From positions 1 to 64,000 of the forward strand of contig DAOMNQ010000010.1 of assembly GCA_035443945.1 (NCBI GenBank): 64,000 bases of DNA, read 5' to 3'. The notes under the pieces are model-generated. The model was not told the DNA's origin and did no database searches. It was given only the letters and a program-made list of their open reading frames with translations. This DNA comes from CAADGN01 sp035443945 (GTDB lineage Bacteria > Planctomycetota > Phycisphaerae > Phycisphaerales > UBA1924). The position numbers and the translations under genes are program-made. Of this stretch, positions 42,348 through 50,942 are shown in pieces; within the stretch, counting starts at the first letter, position 1; the number at the start of each line of letters is the position of its first letter.

Positions 42348-44525
42348 TCACACATTCACCTTCCCCTGCACGAGTTTGTGCAGGCGGTCGATCCACTGCC
42401 AAGCCAGCGGCGTGCGCGGCAGGGTGAAACGCAGGCGCACGCGCTCGCCGGGCATGCCGGTCCACTGCCCCGCCTGCCCCGGCAGCGGCTCGACGTGCAT
42501 CACGAACTGCGGGTTTGTCGCCACAAGCCCGGTGTTGTCGTCCTTTGCCGTTGCGATCGAACCTCCGCCGCCGTAGCCGAGCGAGGGGTGCGGCAGGCGC
42601 GTCTGCCCCGCCTCCAGCACCTTCACGACCCGCCCCGGCACGGTATCGCCCGCCCGCGAGAGGAACCGCACTTCGACGCGGTAGCGCTCCTCGCCCAGCG
42701 GTGCGTAGTACCAATCCGCTTCCTGCTGCTTCAGGATCGCCGTCACGCGAACGCGCGATTCATCCACGACGCGGCAGACCGGCTCGCCGCGCTTGGCGAA
42801 CGCCCCGACGAGCGAGGCAGGGTCCGCCGAAACGACGCGGCCATCGTGCGGTGCGCGCACCACGAGTTTCGCAACCTCGCCTCGCAAGTAGTCGGCCTGC
42901 CCCGCGAGTGTGTCGATGCGTTGGCGTGCGACCTGGGCCGTCGCCGTGCTGTCGCGCCCCATCGCCTGCTGCTCGATGCTCTCCATCTCGGCGATGCGTG
43001 CCGTCACGATGGCGAGGCGTGCCCGCAACTCGTCGCTGCGGAGGGTGACGATCGGGTCGCCCGCCCGGACGAACTCGCCGATGCGGACGTGCGCCTCCTC
43101 GACGAACCCCTCGGTCCCGAAGAACACGCCCGTCGACGCCTCGCTCTCGACCACGCCCGTCGCCCGCCGGTGGTCCGGCATCGGTACCAGCCCGACCGCA
43201 CCGAGGCCGATGGCGATCATCGCTAGGCTGGTGGCGATCGCGCGGGGCCGGAAATCCGCCAGCGACGGGTGGCTCGCCAGCCAGTGCACGAACTTGCCCA
43301 CCGGCAGGATGAACCACATGCCCGCCGTCCAGATCGCCAGCACCAGCCCGATCGCGAACAGTTTGCCCATGACGTACAGCGTGATCGAGAAGAACAGAAA
43401 GATGCGGTACGCCAGCGCGAGGATGCCGTAGGTGTACAGGATGACCGTCTCGCCCCGCTGGCTGCTCGGCGGCGTCTCGTTCTTCATCCGGTAGACGCGG
43501 GTCTTGAAGAAGTGCTTGAGTTGGTTCATCGACCGCTGCATGAGGTTGGGCACCTCGAGCAGGTCGGCGAGGATGAAGTAGCCGTCGAACCGCATGAGCG
43601 GGTTGGCGTTGAAGAGGATCGTCGAGACGGACGCCGTAAAGATCGCGTTGTACGCGATCTGGTGCACGAGCGAGCCGGACTGCGTGTTCAGCCAGACCAG
43701 CGCGGCGATCGACGCCACGAACAACTCGAAGATCATTCCCCCCGCGCCCACCGCGATCCGCTTCCACTTGCTCGCGAACGCCCAGGCAGAAGAGGCATCC
43801 ACGTAGGGCGCAGGGAAGAGCACGAGTAGCATGAAGCCGAACTCGGGCACCTGCCCGCCGAACCGCTTGCAGATGACGCCGTGCCCCGTCTCGTGGATCG
43901 CCTTCGTGACGATGAAGACCACCACCAGCCACGGCCAGAGCGTCGGGTCGCGGTAGACCTCCTCGGCCTGGCCGACGAGCGACTCCCAGTGCGGCACCAA
44001 CTGCGCCAGCGCGAAGAGCACGAACGCGAGCCACGCGAAGAAGCCCCATTTGTTCAGCACGGGACGCAGGATCGGCTCGATCCACGACAGGTAGCGGTCC
44101 GGGTTGAAGACCCGGATGCGGAAGTACATGATGCCGATCGCCTGCTGCGCCGCCTTCTGGCCCAGCCGCTTGCGCCCGCGCCGGAGCAACTGCTCCGTCT
44201 CCGGCGTCACGTCCGCGGCCAGCAGGTTCGAGTTGTACAACTGGCTGATGAGTTGGATGACCTCGCCCTGGGTGGGGGCGGCGTCGCCGTGGCGTTCGAG
44301 GCACGCCTGCCAGATCTCCTCGACCGTGCGCGAGCCGTCGAAGAGGCCGACGAACTCGTGGGCGATGGGATTCAGCCGGTAGAACTGGTTGCTGGACGGG
44401 TCGCGGACCACGTGCCAGCGCCGGCCGCGGTAGTGCTGGCGCGTGATCTGCACGTGCGGGCGCAGGCGAGGCTTCATCGCCCGAACGCGGTGCCAGAAGG
44501 GAGAGAATGTAGGGCGTTCACTCAT
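42348..44525 (-). CDS. Fusion of PqqD-like domain, M50 zinc metallopeptidase and HlyD-type adaptor
   Basis: The 725-aa protein has an N-terminal PqqD-like winged helix (about residues 20-110, 'NQFYRLNPIAHEFVGLFDG'). A polytopic M50 peptidase follows, with HETGH at 211-215 and a distal ligand in 'NANPLMRFDGYF' near 310. A last membrane helix leads to an extracytoplasmic biotin/lipoyl-HlyD hairpin region (about 430-725: 'ATGVVESEASTGVFFG', 'VVRAPHDGRVVSAD'). It resembles 'putative peptide zinc metalloprotease' proteins found beside HlyD genes for secretion of large surface proteins. ATG 44525 is used. Upstream is a 180-bp gap with AGCGAAA repeats, then the GAF-HlyD gene. Confidence 0.85.
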   Translation of the reverse strand: MSERPTFSPFWHRVRAMKPRLRPHVQITRQHYRGRRWHVVRDPSSNQFYRLNPIAHEFVGLFDGSRTVEEIWQACLERHGDAAPTQGEVIQLISQLYNSNLLAADVTPETEQLLRRGRKRLGQKAAQQAIGIMYFRIRVFNPDRYLSWIEPILRPVLNKWGFFAWLAFVLFALAQLVPHWESLVGQAEEVYRDPTLWPWLVVVFIVTKAIHETGHGVICKRFGGQVPEFGFMLLVLFPAPYVDASSAWAFASKWKRIAVGAGGMIFELFVASIAALVWLNTQSGSLVHQIAYNAIFTASVSTILFNANPLMRFDGYFILADLLEVPNLMQRSMNQLKHFFKTRVYRMKNETPPSSQRGETVILYTYGILALAYRIFLFFSITLYVMGKLFAIGLVLAIWTAGMWFILPVGKFVHWLASHPSLADFRPRAIATSLAMIAIGLGAVGLVPMPDHRRATGVVESEASTGVFFGTEGFVEEAHVRIGEFVRAGDPIVTLRSDELRARLAIVTARIAEMESIEQQAMGRDSTATAQVARQRIDTLAGQADYLRGEVAKLVVRAPHDGRVVSADPASLVGAFAKRGEPVCRVVDESRVRVTAILKQQEADWYYAPLGEERYRVEVRFLSRAGDTVPGRVVKVLEAGQTRLPHPSLGYGGGGSIATAKDDNTGLVATNPQFVMHVEPLPGQAGQWTGMPGERVRLRFTLPRTPLAWQWIDRLHKLVQGKVNV

Positions 44526-44537
44526 GAGTTCTGGGCT

Positions 44538-44704
44538 TGAAAGCGAAAAGCGAAAAACGAAAAGCGAACATGAAGCAGACGGCTGCGGAAGCACGCGGGC
44601 TGAGGAGCGGCGCTCTCGTCATGGATGCCGGTCGGCTCTTCATGCTCCGATACTCGTAGTTCGCCTTTCGCTCTTCGCTGTTCGCTTTGCGTTGTTCGCT
44701 TTCC
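44538..44704. repeat. Inverted pair of AGCGAAA tandem repeats between two secretion genes
   Basis: The left arm (44538-44569) is four units of the AGCGAAA/ACGAAAA type. The right arm (44659-44704) is the reverse complement of a longer, more degenerate array (units TTCGCTT, TTCGCTG, TTCGCTC). Between them lie about 90 bp without coding character. The right arm ends exactly at the stop of the upstream gene. Confidence 0.6.
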
Positions 44705-46708
44705 TCACCACCACATCCACAACCGGACCGTGTCACGGATTCGCCGCGTGCCGATGTCAATCAGCGTGCGCCGGCCCGTGTCGAACTTCGCCAGGCCCTC
44801 CATGCCGGGGCGCATCCACGGCGCGGTGTCCGTCAGACGCACGCGGACCTCGAAAGCGTTGCGGCCTTCCTCGGGGGTGGCCAGGGGGACGATGCGCTCC
44901 ATCTCGAAGCCGAATCGCTGGCTCGGCTTCGCCTTCGTCGCCAGATCGTGCCTCGACTCGCCTGCCTCTCGTCCGGCCGCGTCCATGATGAGCGCGATGT
45001 CGCGGTCGTCGACGCGGGCGACGCCGATCATGTCGTCGAGCGGCGCGATCTCGAACAGCGCCTGGCCCGTCTGTACGGACGAGCCGATCCGCTCCTCCAG
45101 TTCGCCCGCCAGGATCGTCCCCGCGATCGGCGCCCGGACCACGGCCCGCTCGATCTTCGTCGCCAGCAGGTCCACCTCCGCCTGCGCGGCGTCAGCCTGC
45201 GCCTCGGCCTGCTGCACCTCGGCCTGCTTGCCCTGCGCGCGAGCGTTGTCGGCGCGCTTCAGGGCCTCGCGCCGGCGGTTCTCCGCTTCGAGCATCTGGA
45301 GGCGGAGTTCCACCGTGTCAAGTTCGATCAGCACGTCGCCGACCTCGACGCGCGTGCCCGGTCGGATCGTCTCGGGCAGCACACCGATGATCCCGTCGAA
45401 CGGGGCGGAAATAGTCCGCTTGTGGCGCGGTTCGAGCGTGATCGGCGCCTCGACCCGGTAGGGCACACGCACGAACGTGACCAGGATGGCGATCGCCATC
45501 ACCGCCACGCCCGCCAGTTTCCACGCCGTGTGCTTCGGCCCGACCAGCCACTCGCCCGCCCGAAGCGTCGCGTCCCACGTGCGCAGCGCGAGATTCCTGT
45601 CGTTCAGCCGCTTGAGGCGAAGCACCGGCGCGACGAGGTCCATCGTGCTCTGCAGCAGTTCGATCGTCGCGGGGTCGATCCGACCTTCCCCGCTCGTCTC
45701 GACCGTCACCACGCCCGCGGCGTCCTCCTCGATCCGCAGCGGCAGCGAGCAGACCTTCATCTTCGCGTCCGACGACGCCAGTTCCCGGTGCGCGTGCGTG
45801 ATCGCCTGCGCCAGCAGCACGTCGGCGACCTCGCCGCCCTCGCCACGCTCCGGGGGCGGCGGATGCATGACCGGCTGCTCCTGGTCGAAGCACTCGTCCA
45901 TCGCGGCTTCGAGTTTCTGCACCATCGCCATGCGCCGGTCCACGTGCTCGGTGTCGCTGATGGCGACGACCTTCACGCTCGCCCCCTCGCCGCCGCGCCC
46001 GATCCCCTTCGCCCAGCCGACCGCGACGCGATCGACGCCCAACTGGCGCGAGAGATCGTTGGCCAACTGCATCGCCGCGCCCTTGAAACTCGGCGTCGCG
46101 TTCAGCGAGGCGATGAGCCGCGTCGCCAGGTCCAGTGCGGCCCCGGCGGCGCGCGTCCGGCGCAACGCCTGCCGCGCCCCGTGCGCATGCACGTACCCGC
46201 ACAGCACCTCGACCAGCGCCAGCGTCGTCTGCAACGCCGCCCGCGACCGCCCCTCCAGCAGCAGCGTGATCACGTGCCGCACAACCGGCGCAGGCCCTTC
46301 CGGCGAGCCGGACGCGAGCGGCACCGCGACCAGGTACCCCTTGTGATCCGAGTCGTAGAACGGGCTGTCCGCGTCGAGACCGTAGACCTCGATCTTGTTC
46401 GCCGTCGCGGCCGCCCTCGCCCCACCGCGGACGTCCATCTCGCGCTCGACCGCGCCCTCGGGCAGCGTCGCGCCCTGCGCCTCGGAGGGGGGGGGCCAGA
46501 CCATGACGGGACGCGGCTCCGGCTCGCCCGAGCCGCCCTCGTCTCCGCTCACGCCCACCATGAAGAGGACGGCCTGGCGCGCGCCCGCCGCCTGCGCCAG
46601 CACCGCCATCAGCCGCATCAGGAACGTCCGGTCGTCCGGCGCGGGCGCGGACAGTTCCGCCACCACCCGCTGCCACCCCGGCGCTCGCAACTTCGACAGG
46701 TCGATCAC
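44705..46708 (-). CDS. GAF-domain HlyD-type membrane fusion protein
   Basis: The 667-aa protein has two GAF-like regions in the N-terminal ~390 residues ('RTFLMRLMAVLAQAAGARQAVLF', partly quoted, and 'QLANDLSRQLGVDRVAVGW'). One membrane helix follows ('KLAGVAVMAIAILVTFVRVP', about 410-430), then a HlyD adaptor: 'ISAPFDGIIGVLPETIRPGT', a coiled-coil hairpin rich in Ala/Glu/Gln ('QGKQAEVQQAEAQADAAQAE') and the barrel 'AGTILAGELEERIG'. The GTG at 46708 overlaps the stop of the upstream HlyD gene by 4 bases (GTGA), so the two are coupled. The cytoplasmic sensor domain on an export adaptor is unusual; it may gate secretion in response to a small molecule (inference). Confidence 0.82.
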   Translation of the reverse strand: MIDLSKLRAPGWQRVVAELSAPAPDDRTFLMRLMAVLAQAAGARQAVLFMVGVSGDEGGSGEPEPRPVMVWPPPSEAQGATLPEGAVEREMDVRGGARAAATANKIEVYGLDADSPFYDSDHKGYLVAVPLASGSPEGPAPVVRHVITLLLEGRSRAALQTTLALVEVLCGYVHAHGARQALRRTRAAGAALDLATRLIASLNATPSFKGAAMQLANDLSRQLGVDRVAVGWAKGIGRGGEGASVKVVAISDTEHVDRRMAMVQKLEAAMDECFDQEQPVMHPPPPERGEGGEVADVLLAQAITHAHRELASSDAKMKVCSLPLRIEEDAAGVVTVETSGEGRIDPATIELLQSTMDLVAPVLRLKRLNDRNLALRTWDATLRAGEWLVGPKHTAWKLAGVAVMAIAILVTFVRVPYRVEAPITLEPRHKRTISAPFDGIIGVLPETIRPGTRVEVGDVLIELDTVELRLQMLEAENRRREALKRADNARAQGKQAEVQQAEAQADAAQAEVDLLATKIERAVVRAPIAGTILAGELEERIGSSVQTGQALFEIAPLDDMIGVARVDDRDIALIMDAAGREAGESRHDLATKAKPSQRFGFEMERIVPLATPEEGRNAFEVRVRLTDTAPWMRPGMEGLAKFDTGRRTLIDIGTRRIRDTVRLWMWW

Positions 46709-47649
46709 GGCGCGGTCTCCCCCTTCGTCGCCCGGGCCTCGCGGCTGGGCACGATCCGCTCCTGCCACTCCGCGCTTGGCTCCGCGAAGCGAACCCAGCA
46801 CGCCAGACCCGGCACCAGATGATCAGGGTTCGGCACCTCGACGCGGATGCGCCGCGTGCCGCTCGCCGCGTCCACCGTCGGCGCGACCTCCGAGATCGTG
46901 CCGACGTACACGCGCTGGTCGCGCGCCACCGGCATCAGCACCCACGCCTTGTCACCAACCTTCAGCCCCAGTTCGAGCGTCTGGTCGGCCGGCGCGGGCA
47001 CGTCGATCTCCAGCGGGTCGACGGAAACGATGCGCACGACCGGATCGCCCTCCCGCACCGACTGGCCCGTGTCCACGAGCACCTGGTCGATCACCCCGTC
47101 CCACGGCGCGCGCAGGCTGAACTTCGCCACCCGCGCCTCGGCCCGGTCGGCCTGCAAACGTGAGAGCGTCTGGTTGAACAACTGCAGGTCCAGGTCGATC
47201 TCGGCCGTCTCGCTCGCCACGCGGGCGCGGTCGTACTCGGCCTGGGAGAGGCCGTGGCGACGGAACACCTCGTCCGCCCGGTCGAACTCGAGTCTCGCCA
47301 GTTCCGTCTGCTTGCGGGCGCGCTGCACCGGCAGTTCCGTCTCCGCTCGCTCGCGCTGGAAGCGGGCCTCGGCGATGTCCTCGCTGTCGTCCCCGCGAAC
47401 GAGCATCTCTCCCGCCGACACCCGCTGCCCGCCGACCACGGCGACCTCGGCTACGCTCGTCGAGAGCGAGAAGCCCATCACCGCGTCCCGGCTGGGCTTC
47501 GTCACGGCCCGCTCGCCGCCGAACGAACGCACTGTCGCCGGCTCGCCCGCGGGCTGCACCGGCGGCACGATCGACGCCGCGCACACGACCGCGACCGACG
47601 CCAGCCCGATCATCGCGGCGACTCGCCGCCTGACAGCAGGTGGACTCAT
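46705..47649 (-). CDS. HlyD-family periplasmic adaptor subunit
   Basis: The 314-aa protein has an N-terminal membrane/signal segment ('MIGLASVAVVCAASIVPP'), a lipoyl-like half-motif, a coiled-coil hairpin (about residues 85-165, 'RFQRERAETELPVQRARKQ'), the second lipoyl half 'FSLRAPWDGVIDQVLVDTG' and a beta-barrel ('VPAPADQTLELGLKVGDKAW'). The ATG at 47649 has GGAAG about 10 nt upstream; an in-frame ATG at 47667 lacks one. It is the first gene of the export cluster and is coupled to the GAF-HlyD gene. No ABC transporter, RND pump or TolC gene is nearby. Confidence 0.85.
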   Translation of the reverse strand: MSPPAVRRRVAAMIGLASVAVVCAASIVPPVQPAGEPATVRSFGGERAVTKPSRDAVMGFSLSTSVAEVAVVGGQRVSAGEMLVRGDDSEDIAEARFQRERAETELPVQRARKQTELARLEFDRADEVFRRHGLSQAEYDRARVASETAEIDLDLQLFNQTLSRLQADRAEARVAKFSLRAPWDGVIDQVLVDTGQSVREGDPVVRIVSVDPLEIDVPAPADQTLELGLKVGDKAWVLMPVARDQRVYVGTISEVAPTVDAASGTRRIRVEVPNPDHLVPGLACWVRFAEPSAEWQERIVPSREARATKGETAP

Positions 47650-47857
47650 GGCAGTGCTTTCTTCCATAAGGAGGAGCCGTCGTACCCGGCGTGGGCCGGG
47701 GGGATGGGCCGCGGTCTGGTCGTCGGCCCGGAGGCTCCCGCACGGTGGGCAAGGAGGTCTACGCCCCGCCACCGGGGCCGGTTCCCGCCTATCGTAGCCC
47801 TCACGCAGCCCATCCGAGGCCGCTCCCCCCACCACATCGGCAGAACGGAGTCCCCCG

Positions 47858-49039
47858 GTGTCCACACCCGTGATGCACGCCACCCGGCCCGCCGCCCGCC
47901 TCGCCCTGAACGGCGGCACACCCGTCAGCGCGACACCCGTCCCGTTCATGAAGCCTCAACTCCACCGGGCCGACATCGACGCCGCCATCGCCGTCCTCGA
48001 ATCCGGGATGCTCCGGGCGGCTGGCCGCTGCGAAGAACTCGAACGCCGCTTGGCCGAGATGTCCGACGCCCGTCACGGCCTGACCTGCTCCAACGGGACG
48101 ACCGCCCTGCAACTGGCCTACGGCGCGCTCTTCTCGCCCGGCGACGAGATTCTCGTCCCCGCCTGGACCTACATCGCCACCGTCAGCATGGTCGTCGCCG
48201 CCGGCTGCACCCCCATCTTCGTCGACTGCCTCGACGACACCTTCCAGATGGACCCCGCCGACGCGGCCCGCAAGGTCACGCCGCGCACGCGCGGCATCGC
48301 CGCTACGCACCTCTACGGGTGCCCGGTGGACATCGACGCCTTCCAGTCGCTCGCCGCCAGGCACGGCCTGAAGGTCGTCTACGACGCCGCGCAATCGCAC
48401 CTCGCACGCTACGCCGGGCGCGGCATCGGCGCGTTCGGCGACGCCGTCACCTACTCGTTCTACGCGACCAAGAACCTCGGCACGGGCGAGGGCGGGCTGC
48501 TCTCCGTCAACGACGATGCGATCGCCCGCGAGATCGCCCTGCTGCGCTCGCACGGCGAGACCGAGAAGTACCTCCACGAGCGCATCGGGTTCAACTACAG
48601 GATGAACGACATCACGGGCGCGATCGGCTGTTCGCGCCTTGACAGGCTGCCGGCCGAGACCGCCGCCCGCCAGGCCGCCGCCGCCCGGTTCGACGCGATT
48701 CTCGCCGACGTCGAGGGGCTGACCGCGCCGACCGTCACTCCGAAAGCCGAGGCCGTGTGGCACCTGTACACGGTGAAGATGGACCTGTCGCGTTTCACCT
48801 GCACGCGCGACGAGTTCTGTGCCGCCCTGAAGGCCGAGGGCGTGCCGACCGCCGTTCACTACCCGCGAGCGACGGTGGACCAGCCCGCGCTTGCCGCGTG
48901 GAATCGGCACGACACGCCGATCGCGAGTTCGCTCTCCGAGCGGGTCTTCTGCCTGCCGATGCACCACGCCCTGACGGAGGAGCACTTCCGCACCGTCGAG
49001 GAATCGCTGCGGAAGGTGGCGGAGGCGTACAGGGTCTGA
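47858..49039 (+). CDS. DegT/DnrJ/EryC1/StrS-family PLP aminotransferase
   Basis: The 393-aa fold-type I aminotransferase acts on sugars or cyclitols. It has 'CSNGTTALQLAYGALFSPGDEILVPAWTYIAT' (phosphate-binding Gly-Thr-Thr, shown in part as 'SNGTTALQLA'), the PLP-ring Asp in 'VYDAAQSH' and the Schiff-base lysine in 'YATKNLGTGEGG'. 'GFNYRMNDITGAIG' and the C-terminal 'HYPRA' are family features. It likely makes an amino sugar for surface polysaccharide or antibiotic-like compounds. GTG 47858 is used; ATG 47873 is an alternative. It is divergent from the HlyD cluster and not obviously linked to it. Confidence 0.9.
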   Translation: MSTPVMHATRPAARLALNGGTPVSATPVPFMKPQLHRADIDAAIAVLESGMLRAAGRCEELERRLAEMSDARHGLTCSNGTTALQLAYGALFSPGDEILVPAWTYIATVSMVVAAGCTPIFVDCLDDTFQMDPADAARKVTPRTRGIAATHLYGCPVDIDAFQSLAARHGLKVVYDAAQSHLARYAGRGIGAFGDAVTYSFYATKNLGTGEGGLLSVNDDAIAREIALLRSHGETEKYLHERIGFNYRMNDITGAIGCSRLDRLPAETAARQAAAARFDAILADVEGLTAPTVTPKAEAVWHLYTVKMDLSRFTCTRDEFCAALKAEGVPTAVHYPRATVDQPALAAWNRHDTPIASSLSERVFCLPMHHALTEEHFRTVEESLRKVAEAYRV

Positions 49040-49098
49040 CCTCCCTTCCCGCGCCGGTGGATTCGCCGAAGGGCTCCCCGGATTCCTACCATCGCGGC

Positions 49099-49400
49099 AT
49101 GAGTCGATGGGGTCTTCCGCCGCCGGAGCCGGAGTGCGTCAGCGACGCGATGGCCGAGGTGCTGCGCAGATAGACGCCTGTGGACCGTCCGGCCGTGCTC
49201 GATCGGATGTGGCGTTCCGCACGCGACACGATCGAGCACGTTCTTCGCGAACAGCATCCGGAATGGGACAACGATCGAATCCGCCGGGAAGTCGCGCGGA
49301 GGCTCTCGCATGGAGCCGTCTGAACGACTCGCGATCGTTGTCGATGTCTACGGCCGCGCGTTCACGACAAGCCGTCAGCGTGCCGCCAGCCCCACAAGCA
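49099..49400 (+). pseudogene. Remnant of a two-gene module: small helical protein interrupted by a stop, then a truncated second gene
   Basis: One frame reads MSRWGLPPPEPECV...AEVLRR, then TAG (49171-49173), then continues from a GTG at 49180 with 'DRPAVLDRMWRSARDTIEH' and 'LREQHPEWDNDRIRREVARRLSHGAV' (quoted to show 'HPEWDNDRIRREVARRLSHG') up to TGA at 49323. The second half matches small helical proteins ending in 'RRLSHG' that in related genomes precede, with overlap, a nucleotidyltransferase-like gene starting 'MEPSERLAIV'. Here that second gene begins at 49310 (ATGGAGCC overlapping the stop) but dissolves after about 25 residues. This suggests a decayed, possibly toxin-antitoxin-like pair. 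A functional 47-aa product from 49180 cannot be excluded. Confidence 0.45.
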
Positions 49401-50349
49401 ACGCGGCTCCCTCCGAATGGTCCACGCGAAGCCCGACGCCCGCGGGCACAAGGACGACGCCTCCGGCCTTCAGGCGGGTCTCCCCGACCGCGATACGCCC
49501 GGCCGCGCAGACCACGACCGTGCATCCCCCGGCCAGGTCCGTTGTCCCGCGCCCCGCCGCCGTCACGGTGTAGAACGCCGTCGAGACCATCGGCAGCGTC
49601 CCCTCGCCGAAGAACTTCACCGCGCGCGGCGCGGGCTTGACGTCGATGCACGCCATCGCCTGCTCCACGTGCAACTCGCGCCCGGCACGCCCGTACTCCT
49701 TCGCCCAGTCGTACACCCGGAACGTCGTGTCGCTCGGCGTCTGCACCTCCGCCACCAGCACGCCCGCGCCCAGCGCGTGCACCGTCCCGCTCGGCAGGTT
49801 GTGGCACTCGCCCCGCACGGCCGGAACGGCCTCGAGCAGCGCCACAACTCCCTCTCCCTGCCCCCTGCGCAGCGCCCGCTCGAAATCCGCCCGCGCCACG
49901 CCCCGCTTCACACCCTTGTAGATCACACTGCCCAGGTCGGCCTCCAGCACGTACCAGCACTCGGTCTTGAGGTGTGCGCCGGGATGCTCGCGCGCATACT
50001 CCGGCGACGGGTGTACCTGCACGCTCAGGTGCTCGCGCGCGTCGAGGAACTTCACCAGCAGCGGAAACCCGCCGTCGGCCGCGGGCCTCGCTCTGCCGAG
50101 CAGCGCGCCGCCCCACGCCTCCATCACGTCGTGGAGGGTGCGCCCCGCCATCGGTCCCGACGCGATCACCGAGCGCGCCTCGCCCCCCCCTCCGCCGGAC
50201 GCGCTCGTCTCCACCAGGTCGGCCACCTCCCACGACTCGCCCACGAGCGCGCCCTCGGGCAGCGGCTTGCCGTAGCGGGCAAGGCGGCGACCGCCCCACA
50301 CCTTCTCCTTCAGGATCGGCTCGAACGTGAGCGGGTACGGCCCGGTCAT
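49375..50349 (-). CDS. manA: Mannose-6-phosphate isomerase, class I
   Basis: The 324-aa cupin-type zinc enzyme interconverts mannose-6-P and fructose-6-P and feeds GDP-mannose for surface glycans. N-terminal 'FEPILKEKVWGG' and the metal-site residues in 'SVQVHPSPEYA' and 'HLKTECWYVLEA' are present. 'GTVHALGAGVLVAEVQTPSDTTFRVYDW' holds the last His and the catalytic Arg (quoted in part: 'SGTVHALG', 'TFRVYDW'). It is the short form typical of Bacillus-type PMI. Its ATG overlaps the FabZ-like stop by 4 bp. Confidence 0.9.
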   Translation of the reverse strand: MTGPYPLTFEPILKEKVWGGRRLARYGKPLPEGALVGESWEVADLVETSASGGGGGEARSVIASGPMAGRTLHDVMEAWGGALLGRARPAADGGFPLLVKFLDAREHLSVQVHPSPEYAREHPGAHLKTECWYVLEADLGSVIYKGVKRGVARADFERALRRGQGEGVVALLEAVPAVRGECHNLPSGTVHALGAGVLVAEVQTPSDTTFRVYDWAKEYGRAGRELHVEQAMACIDVKPAPRAVKFFGEGTLPMVSTAFYTVTAAGRGTTDLAGGCTVVVCAAGRIAVGETRLKAGGVVLVPAGVGLRVDHSEGAALLVGLAAR

Positions 50350-50942
50350 GGCTGCCCGGTCACCGTGCCGCGGAACGGCCCCAGCGCGATCCCGCTCGCC
50401 CGCGCCTCGAACGTCGGCTGCCCCTCCACCACGCCCTGCACGTCGCTCGTGAAGCGGCGACGCCCGATCTTGTGCTCCTGACACAGGATGAGCAGCGTGT
50501 CGCCCGGCGAGACGCTCTTGCGGAACACGCAACTCTCGATCCGCAGGAACGCCGCCAGTTGCGGCTCCGGCTGCCTGATGTTGAACAGGTACGCCGCCAA
50601 CTGCGCCGCCGTCTCGACCATCAGTACGCCGGGCAGCATCGGCCGGCCCGGAAAGTGCCCGGCCACCCAGAACTCGTCATCGCGCACACGCTTGACGCCG
50701 ACCACCCGTGTCTTCGCCTCGTTCTGCCACAGAATGCCGTCGAGTTGGAGCATCGTCCCCCGGTGCGGCAGGTATCGCTCCAGCCCGGCACGATCGACAA
50801 TCGTCCGGCCGAGGTCCAGCCCCGACAGGTCGAACAGCAGGCCCTCCGCGTTCACCTCGGGCGTTTCCGTCCGGGTGTCCTCGGCGGATTCCACTGGTCG
50901 TCGCGCCTCCAGCGTCGTGGTGTCAGGAGGGCTTCCCGGCAT
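50346..50942 (-). CDS. FabZ/FabA-like 3-hydroxyacyl-ACP dehydratase (hotdog fold)
   Basis: The 198-aa protein has an N-terminal extension of about 55 residues before a single hotdog domain. The catalytic His lies in 'RYLPHRGTMLQLDGI' or 'AGHFPGRPMLPGVLMVETAAQ' (FabZ active-site helix with the Glu; shown as 'GHFPGRPMLPGV'). It dehydrates hydroxyacyl-ACP in fatty-acid synthesis, or acts in a specialised pathway, since the usual FabZ neighbours (lpxA, lpxD) are absent. Its start codon lies within the 3' end of the Hc1-like gene. Confidence 0.8.
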   Translation of the reverse strand: MPGSPPDTTTLEARRPVESAEDTRTETPEVNAEGLLFDLSGLDLGRTIVDRAGLERYLPHRGTMLQLDGILWQNEAKTRVVGVKRVRDDEFWVAGHFPGRPMLPGVLMVETAAQLAAYLFNIRQPEPQLAAFLRIESCVFRKSVSPGDTLLILCQEHKIGRRRFTSDVQGVVEGQPTFEARASGIALGPFRGTVTGQP

